A stretch of DNA of 31,316 nt from Plantago elongata (lineage: Eukaryota > Streptophyta > Magnoliopsida > Lamiales > Plantaginaceae): assembly GCA_036897095.1 (NCBI GenBank), contig JAYMSP010001516.1:1-31316 (forward strand). Direction: 5' to 3'. The position numbers and the translations under genes were made by a program. Of this stretch, positions 12,718 to 26,466 are shown piece by piece (positions within the stretch are counted from its first letter, which is position 1; every line of letters begins with the position of its first letter). Under the pieces are notes generated by a model. It was given only the letters and a program-made list of their open reading frames with translations, made no database searches and was not told the DNA's origin.

Positions 12718-15700
12718 TTAGAGAGGTTTTAGTTAAGACGAATTAAACTAATTAAGTTTAAAAGATTTAAAGCAAAACTTTGTTTCTATAAGATTCTTCT
12801 TGCATTGTGTGTAGTGCAATTCTATACTTAAATTTATTTTATAAACACGAACTCTCTAATAGATTCGAACTTTTGATTTCTTCTTTACTGGAAATTCATA
12901 GTATTCCAATCCTATATCACAAGTATGTATTCTGCTTATAATTACAGTTACGCTATAGTACTAAAGTTAAAAAGTCTGCTAGCATAAATCAAGGAGGAGA
13001 TAGAAATAGTGTTATGTATACTAAGTCATAGAAATGGTATTTAGTAGAAATATACATAATAATAGTAAAAAATCGAAGGGAAATAGACAATAGAGAGGAC
13101 AAGACGATAACTTACTAAAAACATAAGAGATGTCTTACTATATATATAAGAGTTTACTCTAAGTAAAAGTTCGTTTAACTAAATTGTGCAAATTTCCCTC
13201 AAGTTCCTATGAGTGCACCCCGCTGTTATATTCAAAATCTATGCCTTTGTTCTAGAGCTTTACCTTTATTTTAGTACATAACACACGTATCTATTCCTAA
13301 AGGTTGTTATAAGTAAAGAGTGCATTGCATATAAAACTAGATTCCATTTGTATTGTATACTTAATGTATGTAATGAGGTTATGTAAAATACAATACACTG
13401 AGACTGTTCCTAATTCTGTATTCATGTTTTATTGGGGTATTCTTCTTGCAATACCTTTAAGTTACTTATATCAGATACTTTACTTTAATCTAGTAGATCT
13501 CACGAATAATCGAAGTACGTTGACTTGCTTCCCATGTATAGTTTTATATTAAAAATTAAAATATGAAACCCCATTCAATTTAATCGTCATCTTATCTGAC
13601 TACCTCTAAGTTAGAGTAGTATGGTTTTAACATGTATAGACATTATAGTTCTATATACCTAGTAGATGTATTGACTTTAAGTCGTTATTGCGTTATAGTG
13701 AGTACGTACTGTACTAGGCACTTTGCGTGTATATGTCTTGTTGTAAATGTATCCTAGTATTTAAAAAGTAACCACAAATGTGCCTTCTTGTTAGTATGCC
13801 ATTTTTTATTATAAATTTACTCTTAAGGAAACTTAGGAACTTTAAAGAAGAGGTTAGATGCTAAACTATCCGATGAAGAAGAACTACCTATAAATATTTA
13901 GTAATGCATTGAAGGTGTATTATTTCTTATAATTCTAAAATAACTCTAACATTTATGAAAACTTGTCAACAGATCACTACCTATACAAAAAAGTAAGTCC
14001 ACTAGAGAATTAATAATAATGACTTTAACTTACGCCTTAGAACTTACAAAGTTAATTTAAAGATAAAAGACGTATGTAAAACTCCATGGGAAAGAGAAGG
14101 GCATCCTTGTAAAAATTATATTTATAAGTATAAGCGAATATACAGCATAGAGTATAACGTAAACCTAGATCAGGAAAAAGCAGTACTCTCTATCTATATA
14201 ATAAAAAGATAATTTTTAGATTTTGTTATCTTATTTTTACTTAGATATAAAAAAAAGAAATCCCTGCTATATATATATAACAAAGTATCTATACATAAGC
14301 ATCTATTATTTTGTTACTTTTTTAACTAGCTCCTGCCGAATCTACAAATGACTTGCGTGATCTTTCTTATTAATATTCATAAAGGTTTTTGCAGCTATTG
14401 CATTTTAATTTTAACATTTTTTACTTTATATCTTATAGAACGATATAACGTATATAGAATATTGTACTTAATTTGGTATTTCTTAAAAATAATATCAATA
14501 TCAGAGCAATTATAATAATGGGTTACATGCTACACACTAAAATTGACTATGAAAATTTAAAGTAACAAGGGTAATCCTCAAGTAAGTATGGGTTAAAGCG
14601 TAAGACAAATATGAAGAAGTTCCTTTTTTGATAAAGTAAAGAATTAAAAGTTATAAAAAAAGGAATCATGGTTGGTTTTTAAGGGATCTACTACTCTCCT
14701 AGAATATAGATTGTACTTTCCTAGAGCAGAGATTATATAGTGTTTCTCTTAAGGAAGGATTTATTAAAACTAAAAGAATACTACTAGTATGTTTATGTAT
14801 ATAAAAGAAACTTTACTTGATAAGAAAAGTATAAGTTAGACAACACACCAAATACTAGTAATTTATAAGCAAAAAAGAAACAAATATAACCAACCTAGAA
14901 TATGATTCTCTTATAATGGGGTAGTTCTCAGCATTGTATACTCACTTACTCTCTATTCTAGTATACGCCTGTCTTTTGTAAACTCAGTATAGAATAAATA
15001 AGGAGGCTCCTCAGTGCGGTATAAATCTTGTATTTCTTTTTAGGTATAGCTCATAACTAAATAATAAAGTGCTCGGAACGGAACTTAAGGAAACTTAACT
15101 TAATCAGGAGAAAACAAGGTTACTTGTATTCACTTGTAAACCTTAATACTTTAAGGGCTGACTACTATATTATTTTATAAATTTCTTGGAGGTACTTATA
15201 AATTTATCTTTATAGTGTTTTTTAAGCCTATACTTTATCTTATTCTATAATTATTTAATTAATTTATATATAAAATACTATGCTTTAGAAGGACACTGTC
15301 TTTTATGATTTTCCATAAAATTACTTGGTGTAAAACATAGTTTGTAAATAAAAATAATATAAATAGAAGTAAGATGAATAAACACAACGTAACAGGGGAA
15401 TATCTCATTAAATTAAATATGAACTGTACTTGAAAAGATAGAAATAAGAAATATAAGTCTACTATATACTCTTACTCTAGGTATCCTATATACTGCCTCG
15501 TTATTCACTATATAATTTACTTCTTTTTATTTTATTGTGATATAATAGCGCATGCCTGTAGCTTCTTATATTCTATAAAATGGTCTATACTCTACGCTTT
15601 ATTTACTTATTGTACCTTTTATTTAATTGTGATGTAAAAGAAAAAATATCCTGCTCCGCCCGAAATTAATTTAATTGGCTTTATTACTTTATAATATAAT

Positions 15701-16513
15701 GTCTTATACTCCTTACTAGTCACGTTTTCTCATTGTGCTTTAACTTAATGATGTTTCTTTTTTCTGCGTTACTTTTTACTCGTTGCCAACACTAAATAAG
15801 TATAAAATTTTCTATACAACAAGGCTCGGTATAGCAAAACAGAGATGAATTTATATAATTTTAAACATGAAAGTATTTTTATGCAGATTAACTAATTAGT
15901 ATAGACTCAGTTAATTAATATTAATAAGGAGACATACTTATAGCAACGGTTTCCGTATTTGGGGTAAACTTAGCATGCTTTTGATATATATATATTTTTG
16001 TGTGTGAGAAAAAATCTTAATTAAATTATAGTTGTTTACTTAAATTCGTTAATGAAGAATAGAGCTCTATAGTAATTTACTACGTATGTTGTTTATAATA
16101 ATAAAACATCCTTACTAATTGAAATTAATATACTACAAATCTGTTGTATTGTATTACCTTATAATTATACCTATCATTAGATTTGAAATGAGAACTAAGT
16201 ACAGATTAGGTTAAGAGTCTATTAAATATAGACAGTTAAATTAAGTACACGCTTTACTTTCTTAGTATTAGTTTAGACACTATAAGTTCTCTGATCCTTT
16301 TTTTCTTGTCGTGAATCACTAAGTATATAGAGTTAGTGGTGCGTTTACTACTAAATTTCTGAGTCTTTCTTAATAATTCTTTCTCCTTTTATTAAGGCAT
16401 AAGTACTAGAATCTATTATATTTTAGAAATACATAATTTAGTTTTAAATATTAAGAAGAAATATCTATCTATATATACTACCTAACTATATCGGGAAAGG
16501 GTGCCCTAGTATA

Positions 16514-16530
16514 TCTATACTTTGTATAGA
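16514..16530. repeat. Small hairpin (7-bp stem, 3-base loop)
   Basis: TCTATAC and GTATAGA are exact inverse complements around the loop TTT. It is an isolated short hairpin in gene-free DNA, with no context to assign a role. Confidence 0.35.
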
Positions 16531-16657
16531 AAGAAATCGTCTTAATTAAACATTTGTATATCTTAAGTCACATACCATACTTGATTATTAAGAAGTTATT
16601 CATAATAATAATAATAGAGTCTAGTCTGGTACTTCACTATACTTTTACAACAAGCTT

Positions 16658-16676
16658 GGGCTTAGTAAGCAAGCCC
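16658..16676. repeat. Small hairpin (6-bp stem, 7-base loop)
   Basis: GGGCTT at 16658..16663 pairs with AAGCCC at 16671..16676 around a 7-base loop. The stem is G+C-rich for this region. No run of T follows it, so it does not resemble a bacterial-type terminator. Confidence 0.35.
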
Positions 16677-19600
16677 TCGACATAAAATCTTTAAGTAAAT
16701 ACTATAACTAGAGGGAGAGTGTACCTATAGAAAGATGCTTCTACGCTATTTCTTAGTGTTATATGTTTAAGTGTCTTCACTCTGTATCAAGCCTATGAGT
16801 GCATTCTCTAGTATACCCTAATGATTAAACCCTTTTTTATAATGAAGCCTAATCTTCTACTCTTCTTAAAATCTTATCCAAACTCTATAGATCCTATTTT
16901 CCAGACACTACTTTAGTAAATGCTTCTATATTTAAAAAATAGTTTTGCCTTAATTATGAAATAAGGGTATTCCCCTCTATCATAACACACTTAACATTAG
17001 ATACTAATTAGGCTTAAAGAGATCTTATTTCCTCTAAAACTAGAGAGCCCCTTATAGAGTTACTTATATTTCATGCATTTTTTTAATTAGATGCGTAATC
17101 TGGAGGTACCCTTGCTACTTTATAGAAGAGAATGCTATTTTTTGTTATAAATTACTAAAAAGTATTTTAGAAATGAGTATGCGTATCTTCCTAGATAAGG
17201 GGCAAGCACTTGTACCTCTTCACAGTAAAGGTGGTTCGCTTAGTATTTATAGCATGAAATTTATTTCATTATACTCTTAAGTGGGGGTCAGTTTCCCTTT
17301 CACCCTTTATTAGACCCTATCCTTTTTACTATAAATTGTTGCCTAAGGCAGAGTTATTACTTTATATTATAATACTTAAATTGTTAGCTTCTGTTATAAA
17401 TATAACTTATTAAAAGCTTTTAAATAACTAATCCTAAAATATAAGGGTGAATCCATGTATCTTGCTATCTTTCTTTTTATACCTTAATTATGGCATAGTA
17501 TATTCTCTTAATGGAGTTCACTAATAAGCCGATAATTATATAAAAATGTGTTTATATTCAAGCATAAAAGATTAGTAAAGAGAGTCTTTTAGTCCTTCAC
17601 TCCATGCTAGGGAAAAGACTTTCCATAAGTTATTAGGAGTACTCTTCTTTACGAATAGATGTATACTTTCTTATTATATAATATAGTATTAATATACAAT
17701 TATTAGAGATATTTTCTAATCCTTATAAATAATGGTAAATGGTCACTAAGGAGAGAGAAAGTCCCTTGTAGATTTAAGAAATTATAAAGAATTCACCACT
17801 CACTTCTGTTTATGATAGAAAGGGCGATTATTTACTTAACAAAAATATCTTCTCTAATCTATTACTATAAGAAGGTATTACTAAGGGGTGTGTACTTCTA
17901 GGTTCCATTATCAAAGGCTCTACTAGAAGATTATACCTTATATAAAGTCTACCCTCTTTATTAAAGGGCTAAGGCAAATGTATCATATAAGAGAAGACTG
18001 CGCCAATTATTATTTTAAAATATGCTTGTGTAGGTACTTTTTCTCTCTTATAGATATATTTAAGATTAAGAAAGTATTTCTCTTTCTTAAAATAATGCCC
18101 CATCATCATATATATATAATAACTAGAGCACCTAGAAGAATAGAGTACCTCAAGCCTCTTTCGTATAGAAGTAATTTATGAGGGTAAAAATAGAATTTAA
18201 TAGAAAAGATTTAAGTAGGTCTCTATAACACTAAAGTAAAGGCGCTCTCCTGTAAGGCAAAATATAATTGTATAAGATAGACTAAGACATATTTATATTA
18301 AGTAAAGATTTCTTCATAAGTGTAGGAGCATAAAACTTAAGTAATAGCTTATATTATACCTAGTAATATGGCCTTAACGCACCCTTTAAAAGTGTACAGT
18401 ATGTAAGAGCTTTACAAGAGATTACTTGACAAGGCTAAATTATTTATTAGTAGGAATCTAACAAATGTACCATATCATTCTACTTTAAAGCACTCTATAA
18501 TAGAAGAAAGTAAGGGACATTCTATCTAGCACACTTTTTAATAAAAGGTCTATGATGTAATTTTATGTAAATGCCTAAGAACTAATTATTTACTAAAGAG
18601 TTATATGGACAAAACCTGAAGAACTATATGCCCTTAATTTCCTGTAAAGTACAATAATTAGAGTTTTCTTAAAAAAGAATGCACGGCATATAATGATTTT
18701 TTAATTATAAAGGAGAATGGCTTTATTGGGTAATTATTCACTACTATAAGAAAGGGAACTTATAGACTAAGGGGTTAAAGGGAATCTTAATAAACCTTTC
18801 TTAATATATTTAATATGTATTATTAAACTCTAATACTACAGGAATAGAGGCATTCTCTTACACAAGCGCATAAATACATTATTTGCTAGGGAGAACTTTC
18901 TTATTACGATATTAAGGGGCTATATTGCTATATTAAAGGGTACACTTAAATTACTAAGTATCCATTTGAAATATCTCTAAAACCTATTTTAAGCTAATAC
19001 TTGTATCTTAAGAAATCTATTCAGAATACTTTTATAGGAAATATTATATATGATATATATACGCTGGAGAGGTATAGAAGTCAATCTTGTATTAAGACAA
19101 GAAGAGAGCGCGTAGTTACTTTTCATTCTTAATTATAGTCTTGATTAAGAGGTTGTTTAAAGTATATTAATCTTATTTACTTAAGAGTAAGCTTAATTAT
19201 TTACTAGATAGAAGAGAGTGCGTACCTAAAGGGTGTAGGCGTTTCCTTAACTATAACCTGCAAACATTGTAAGTGATAAATACGCTTAGTTTCTTCCTTA
19301 TTATATAAATATGGCAGTAAGAGCAAACTACTCTTTCTTGCATGCAGTATCAAAGGTATAGTATCTGTTTTAAATTGCGCGTAATCTTCTTTTCATAATT
19401 TTGTAACAAATAATAGAAGTAACTACACTCTAGTAAGAGAAAGATCTTGTCTTCATCAAAAATAAAGATATAGGGCGAATTCACTTATACTATTATACAG
19501 ACACCTTCTTTCTATTAAGTAATAATTTATTTTTGAAGGTAAGCTTTTTATTATGTAATACTTTAGTTTATGAAAAGTTACTATGGCTTATCTATAAATA

Positions 19601-20154
19601 TGAGTACCTAATAGATACGCTAAATTAGTAAACCCTTCTTTATAAAAGGTAGCTTATAGACTTTGTTAATAATTTATGTTATTCTAGGGATTGTCTATAA
19701 TAGTTAAGTTCCTCAAATACTAGGCATTCCTTTCCTCCTATAATTTATATATTTGATACTTCCTTAGTATAATAAGAGAGTCCTGTCCTATAGTATACCA
19801 TGAATATTATTAAGAATTAAGACGATAAGTACTAAAATACTCTTATTCTTATAGAGTGGGAAATACTATACTCTTAAGCCTCAATTTTTAGTACCTAATT
19901 AAGTCTTTTTCTTTATTAACTAGTAACAGATAGTTACCTTCTTCCTCTCTTCTCTTAATAATATATTTATGAAAGAGTATCTTACAGCAAGCTATTAATC
20001 TTAAGTACTTGTCTTTGCAATCCCTCTCTTATGAAGCGCAAGCATTTCTCTCTTCTCCATAAGAGCCTAACACTATGAATACTCGGTATAAATATAGCAT
20101 ATGTCTCTTAGTCAAGGGGTATTATCTCTTTTTATATCTAAGCGAAAGTATCTT

Positions 20155-20173
20155 TTACTAGTTATACTAGTAA
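20155..20173. repeat. Small hairpin (7-bp stem, 5-base loop)
   Basis: TTACTAG and CTAGTAA pair exactly around the loop TTATA; pairing can continue with one wobble and one A-T pair. It lies in gene-free AT-rich DNA. Confidence 0.3.
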
Positions 20174-21243
20174 GAAGCCTAATTTTCTCCGAGTATTTAT
20201 AGATTAGAGTAAAAATCCCTTTATAATGCATTACTTAATAAAAGTACTAATATTACTTATTATCTAACTAATAGAGTTAGTTGTAGGTTAAGAGAAAGTA
20301 ACTATTCTATCTTTATAGAGATTGAGTTATTAGCTTCCCTCCTTACTATTTATTTAAAGACATTTGAGTACGCATAAGACAGTGTTTAAATCACTCTTGT
20401 CATCTATAACTCGCCTATAACAAATACTAAAGTTACGCGCCTTGAGATAGAATTAGAACTACTAATTTACTTGAGAAAGGAGCCCTCAATAATTGAGTAT
20501 TATTCCTCTATAAACTATATCCTTTATTGAAGAGGAAGAATAACTTAGCTCCTTAGGGAAGTACTTTAATAGTAAAGTTTTACTCTCTTAAATAGCTTCC
20601 TAAGAAGTCTAAATTATAATATGAAAGTATTAGAATTTTCCCTTAAGCGCTGTGAAAAATTTTTTATTTTATTATAATTAATAAGTGTAAGTAACTTAAA
20701 CTTCGTATTATTAAACAAATTAGTAAGTAAGAAGCAAGTAATTTCCACACTATACTTTAGAAGAAGGTTACACAGCCTTTTACTTAAAACTAGAGAGCAG
20801 CTTATTTTATTATGATAAAGAGCTATTAAGATAGAAGAATTATACCTTAATTAACATACTTAAGAGACTACTCAAGATTTAATTATGTACTCGCTAGAAG
20901 AGATACCTTAGAGAGTCTCTTACTCAAATATATTAGTTATTCCTTACTTGCTTGTACACAAGATTAATAGAAATACTTAAGCTTTATTTAAATTAAATCT
21001 GTATTAGTTTGTCCTAGTCCTTAGTGATACTCTTATACCTTAGTTATTTATTAAAAAGGATAAGGGCTTATTTAATACCCTAGATAGTATTTATTATAAA
21101 TATGAAAGATGCTTCGAGCTAAGTATTTATTAATGTATAATAGAAAAATGAACTTTCTATTCTCTTAATAAAGTATAAGTCACGTGCATTCTTTTCTCGC
21201 TATTATAGAGTGTTTGTAGATTATATATATAGGGCAAGATCTC

Positions 21244-21260
21244 TAGTAGATAGTCTACTA
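21244..21260. repeat. Small hairpin (7-bp stem, 3-base loop)
   Basis: TAGTAGA and TCTACTA pair exactly around the loop TAG. It is isolated, with no neighbouring gene. Confidence 0.35.
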
Positions 21261-22076
21261 TAATATTATTACTTAAAAAAAACAAAGTGCTAGTGTATTA
21301 AGATACCCTCTCTTAGTTTAAAATCTATATGTTTGCGCTAAGGGTATAGCTTCTATTTCTTATAGTACTATTCTTTAGAAAGTTTGCTTTGTCCCCAAAA
21401 ATATTACCTGACTTCAGGGTTAGAAAAGGGTGCTGTTTTTCTGCCATATCTAGAGCATTTCATAGAGCACTTATCCTTATTTAAGATTTAAGAAAAGACT
21501 TTATAAACTACATTACTACAATTATTTTATAAAGAAAAGGGGTATCCTATTATATATAACTTTACTCTAAGGCAATTAAGACAAATCCTTGATAGGCCTT
21601 ATGCAATCAAATACACTATTATTACTATACGCTAAGTAATTTATAGTATAGAGACCTAAATGGATCCCTAATTTTGCCTATATGTTCACGGAAAAGGCGT
21701 AGCTCTTCTGTCTTTACCTGATCTTACTAGAATTTAAAGAGTATACTTCTTTCTACCAGTCGTTATTAGTATTAGCTAAAGAACTTTAGCTTCATACTTG
21801 ATAGCATAATTAATTATACCAATTACTACACAGTATATAACCCAGCAACAAGTATTTAAACCCAAGTTATGGCAAGGGATAACAACAATCTAATTATAGG
21901 CACTTACAAAGTTACGCTGTAATAAATACATAATTTTAGTCATTACAAACAAATCCTAGCTTATAGAAAAATACAAGTTAGTATGCGCGTTGGAAAGAAA
22001 TAATAAGCGAATGCCCTCGCGTTAGATAACAACTATAGAGATGTACTCTTCCTTTTCTTTTGAATTATAAGTATTG

Positions 22077-22096
22077 CTATTATATATATATAATAG
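22077..22096. repeat. 20-bp perfect palindrome, A/T-rich
   Basis: A perfect dyad with half-site CTATTATATA. Most of it is alternating T and A, so it is close to a simple TA repeat and carries less weight than the palindrome at 22939. It could extrude as a cruciform but nothing nearby suggests a role. Confidence 0.5.
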
Positions 22097-22938
22097 GGAT
22101 GGATATAATTCAAATTACTTAATAAACTTAATAAATTATCTACTTAAATATCCTTTCCAAATTTAGTATTGCTCTACTATAGTCTTGGTTACTGATTTAT
22201 TAGCTTGCTGCTTACGAGTGAATCCCATACTTATAACAATAAAAAAATTCTACTATATGACATGTATACAAATAGGTAATACGTCATTTTCTAAACAAGT
22301 TATAGTCAGGTAAAGTTATCCCAGAACGGGCCTTAATTAGATCTATTACTGGCATATTTTAAGTCAAATAAATAAGCAACACCTAGTTTATTAGGATTTA
22401 TTAGTTGATTTTGTAGTAAATATTATAAAGGAACTTATGCGAAGACACATTCTGTTATTTAGTATTTTCTCTAGGCCTCTTGTTTGTGTATAGTCATGGA
22501 AAAGTATACTGCCTACTTACTCTTTATTTCTTTAATTTACCTTTTCTCTATTTTTTCTTGGTATTGTTTTAAGTTGTCCTTTTTGTAGTCTTTGCCTTAG
22601 ATTTATGCCTGAATATTTACTTAACTTAAACACGTCCTCTTCATGAGTACTCCTTACTTATTACTTAAGTCCTTTCTATTTGGTATTTGTATTGGCATAA
22701 ACCCAGCAATAGTCCATAGCTAAGATGTGTAGTTACCAATTCCTTTTATTTAATATACCCGGATCCCGGCAATCTCGTTAACATGTAAGAGAGCATACTC
22801 GTGTCTACTTATATTTTATAGTATATTTAATATAGTATAGTTATAAGCACCTAAAGATACTAACTAAACTTTAAATGTGTATCAACACTATTCCCTAAGA
22901 AAAGAAACCACCATGCCTTTGTTTGCTTAAGGTATTTT

Positions 22939-22962
22939 TAGTATACTCCGCGGAGTATACTA
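22939..22962. repeat. 24-bp perfect palindrome with a CCGCGG core
   Basis: An exact dyad centred between 22950 and 22951, with half-site TAGTATACTCCG. The central CCGCGG is conspicuous in DNA that is otherwise about 25 to 30 % G+C. Pairing stops at 22938 (T) against 22963 (G). No gene or tRNA is adjacent. It could be a protein-binding dyad, a recombination or replication-related site, or the tip of a larger decayed inverted repeat; the sequence supports only the symmetry itself. Confidence 0.7.
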
Positions 22963-23447
22963 GAGAATATTCCAAGGATGCCCCTCTGGCTTTTCTTATA
23001 TTTTTGTGCACAAAGAGGTACACATCTAAGTTTTTCTTTTAATCTTTTTTATCATCTTCAAGAGCTTTTATAGTAATAAATATAAATCAAGTAATCCTAA
23101 CTACGACCATCTCTTTAGTAATTTCCTATTTTAAACAATCCAAGGAAAATCATCTATACTTCATAGTACTTTTTGCTACAAACAAGGTGATTTGCGCGAC
23201 GAATATTCTTATTTATTCTACGATATACTTTTAGGTAGTAAATAAAGCACTATACAAACTTCAATCTAAAGTTTTTTTTCATATATCTTACATTAACTAA
23301 CATTTTATAAGATTTATAAAATATGTAATATATTTCCCTCCTATATACTATAAGTGCATCCTTGTAAGCTTCCTTAGCAAAAGATAAAAAAAATACTTGT
23401 CTTGTTCTATCTAACTATCCCTACTAACAAATACTCAAGTTTTATAA

Positions 23448-23479
23448 CTAAAAAAATATATATAGCTTATATTTTTTAG
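23448..23479. repeat. Imperfect A/T hairpin
   Basis: CTAAAAAA at 23448..23455 pairs with TTTTTTAG at 23472..23479; after one bulged A, four more A/T pairs close on a short loop. It consists mostly of A-tract against T-tract, so it may be a composition effect. Confidence 0.3.
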
Positions 23480-26407
23480 CTAAGTAGTCAGAGTTACTAG
23501 GTATATACATAACATAAGTTACACCAAACCAAAGGAAAGGTTCAAAGAAAGGGAGGAAATATAACTTGCATTTTATTAATATATCCTAACATGAATTATT
23601 AAAACCTAAAAAAACCTGTAAGACTCTCCTATGCGCGATTTATAAGGACTAATCATTAAGTATCAACTCCAAGTATCCACTTCAGTATGTTGTGTAATCT
23701 AATAAAAATAAAGAAAGAGAGAAACTATACCTTATACTTATAGTAGTGGTATCCTGTATTATGTTGCCTATCAATTATTTGATACTTTATATTTACTTAA
23801 GTTAGGAGTCATTGCTTTTTTATAATTAGCTCTAAACATCTAATCTAGAGGGTTCATTTCATACTATTTTTTATGTTATAACGTAGGGTAAATCACTTAT
23901 TAAGCTTGGTTTACTCAAAGCCTTACCTATATAGATCCTTTTTTCTATGTCTTCTGTTCCTAACACTTTTCCTAGGAGGGCGTATACTTAATAACGAATA
24001 AATTTAAATACTAGTAGTTGTAGAAACATTGTAGTTATATACTATAGTCTAGTTACTTATGAGAGTAAACTTCATAGTATAATCACAGTGTATCTCACGT
24101 ACTTCTTCTTTAGAGTTAATCAGTATTTTAGCGTAGTAGCTAGTATTTTACATTTTTTTTAAAGAGATATACTTAGAAAAAGAAGGAGTAAATCCTTTAA
24201 AGAGTATTCTATAAAAGTCATTTTTAGAGAAAGAGAATTAGCATACTCCATACCCTACTTTTTAGTTACTTCGCTAGTATAATTAATATCCTTTTACATT
24301 TAGTACCCATCAAGACTCTAACGAACCATTTTTTCTATATACTAATACTAAGTGTTCCTTTTCTAGATACACGATTTTATAGTGTACCTGTCGTCTATGC
24401 TTACTACTAAGGAATAAATACTTCCATGTTGCTGTAAAGTGTACTGAGACTATAATATACCCGGAAAAGTAAAGATGTATTCTAATTCTATGAAGGCATA
24501 TTAGGAAAGTTGGGTTGTTTACACGTTATTTATGTTACTACAATTATGATAAAACTTTGTGAGATATATAACTTTAGCGAGTACCTAATAAAGAAAAGAA
24601 AGAAACTATGAGAGCGTAGTATATATCTTCCCTTTGGCTAGAATTATAATTCACTTTATGTTCAATATTATAAGCACTATTAGCGTACTTAACTTAAAGA
24701 CAAAAAAGAAATTTTCTTGCTGGTGTAAGTTTAAACTAAGGCATATATAAATTGACTTTTAGAAATTAAAAAACAAACAGGGCATGAATGACTATATAGG
24801 TATCTCTAAAATATAGGGAAAGCTCCGCTTAGGGTATTAAGTAAGCATTCCTCTAATAGTTTTTATATAAGAGGACTTATGCAATAGAACCTAATAATTT
24901 ATAAGGATAAAATGAGAACATTAATTAGAGCCATTGTTTGTTTATAGGGGTAAATTCTAGGTGTGCTATACTAAAATAACTGAACTTAGCAACTACAGAG
25001 GAATACGATTCTTTTTCTTCGGAAGTATTGTATTTTATACATATATATAGTGTACTATTCTCTATGCTTAAGAGAGACTTCTCTTTAGTTTATCGATAAC
25101 CTAGTAACTTTTTTAGACCACACACATAATTTAGAATTACTCTTTAAGTCTTAATAATAATAATTAAGAATCCAGTAAGGTATTATATTAACTAACAAAA
25201 ACATATTAGTTAAATTTTAGAGTGGACACTTTTATTTTTTAATCGAATAAGTAGTACTTATATTAAATTATAGGAAATCAACCACATTATAGAGCAATAT
25301 CAAGCGTATAGTATGCATTTGTATAGAAATTATTTCTCTAGTAACTCTTGTAATTTTTCTATTTCACTATTTACCCTATATATAATAACTAAGTAAGACT
25401 TTTTGCATAGTAAGTAACGTGTAGAGTATTCCATATACTTTAAAGAGATAAAATTAGAAGAGATAAAAACAATAATAACTTAAGGTTTACAGAGGCACAC
25501 CAGCTACTTAAGCCAACTATGCTAGACATAATTCATAACATCTATTCGTCAATTTTAGGAACTATTATGAAATAGAGTAACCTCAGAATTAACTTTTTAC
25601 TTATAGAATTACCAAGCCTTTCCTTGTCAAAGCATAACAAAAAAGAGTGCTTTCATCTCCAACGTATGGTAATAGGGGTATACTTCCTTTCTCAAGCCTT
25701 AGAAAAAGTGAAATAATTAAGTATACATAAGAAGAGATGTCCCTTCTACATTTAATAAAGTGGGTGAATAATAATAATATATAGTAATAAATTATCATAG
25801 AAATCCTTAGAAAGGATAAAGAGACTAAGAACCTTCTATAAGACACTCTTTGAATGATAGGCTAAAAAGGGGATTAATCTCTTCGACCTATGCCAGCTTC
25901 AATAAGCCCAAATCCTTTCTAATGACTTTCTTGAATGTGAAAATATTACGCTTTTCTAGTTGCGATTTGTGGGTTCAAGCCTTGTTTTCTGTAGGAAAAA
26001 ACGACTAAGCCAGCAGTCTATTGAAGCCTTTTATTCATGCGTCCCTCCTAGTATACATTTTCAAAGATCTGAAGTCTGCAGAATTCTAGTGATTCAAATT
26101 TCATCCATTTCGAAGGAACTTTTGGCTCTCTTCAGAGGGGAAATTTGGAAACTTCTTGACATCCAGTAGTCCCTCGCGCTTCTTCGTAGAATATTGCAAG
26201 CGAACGAATGTACAAAGAAACGAACGCCGAAGAACATTGATTGGTGTTTGTCGAATAGAGTTGGAAGGTCTAGTCCCAGTCATTGAAGTGGTCAAGATGA
26301 ACGCAGAGCGTTCAGGACGCTATAGCCTGGTCAGATCTGAAAAATAGTCAGTGAGCAAACCGAAGGCTGACAAATGAAAGGCTAGATGCAGGCGACCTTA
26401 CCTTAAG

Positions 26408-26429
26408 GGAGGCGAGTCGTTTGGCCTCC
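26408..26429 (+). promoter_or_regulatory. Stem-loop in the nad7 leader
   Basis: GGAGGC at 26408..26413 pairs with GCCTCC at 26424..26429 across a 10-base loop; a G-T pair can add a seventh step outside. It ends about 105 bases before the nad7 start codon. In plant mitochondria such structures can mark processed 5' ends or bind stabilising PPR proteins, but that role here is inference. Confidence 0.4.
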
Positions 26430-26453
26430 TAGAATCGTTCCGTTCCTAAGTAG

Positions 26454-26466
26454 GCTCGAATCGAGC
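26454..26466 (+). promoter_or_regulatory. Second short stem-loop in the nad7 leader
   Basis: GCTCGA and TCGAGC flank a single A, so as RNA it would form a 5-bp stem with a 3-base loop. It lies 25 bases downstream of the preceding hairpin and 67 bases before the nad7 ATG. Any function in transcript processing or translation is inferred from position only. Confidence 0.35.

Larger units (their letters stand above)
11308..25855. other. AT-rich non-coding DNA, no gene found
   Basis: About 14.5 kb of AT-rich sequence, for example 18 % G+C in 20221..20280 by hand count. No open frame exceeds about 81 codons on either strand. The longest (25601..25846 minus, 13325..13552 plus, 17978..18181 plus) give hydrophobic or low-complexity translations without recognisable domains. 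I found no tRNA, rRNA, intron domain or gene fragment. The stretch does contain several exact palindromes and hairpins, described as separate entries. It reads as expanded, mutationally drifted intergenic DNA. Confidence 0.65.

Noticed and set aside
12862-12870. GATTCGAAC, the reverse complement of a typical tRNA T-loop, suggesting a minus-strand tRNA.
   Set aside because: The T-stem has a mismatch, and I could not build matching acceptor, D and anticodon stems in the adjoining 70 bases. At most it is a very degraded relic.
13325-13552. 75-codon plus-strand open frame.
   Set aside because: Composition is typical of random AT-rich sequence, with no domain, no conserved motif and no neighbouring gene.
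16658-16676. Hairpin considered as a bacterial-type intrinsic terminator.
   Set aside because: No T-run follows on either strand and no gene ends nearby.
25601-25846. 81-codon minus-strand open frame with hydrophobic stretches, next to the nad7 block.
   Set aside because: It lies in AT-rich DNA where I/L/Y/F-rich translations arise by chance, has no recognisable domain and shows no fragment of a known mitochondrial gene as a chimeric ORF would.
25960-26347. Overlapping short frames on both strands upstream of nad7.
   Set aside because: They overlap each other in different frames, match no known family and are explained by fewer stop codons in the G+C-richer block.
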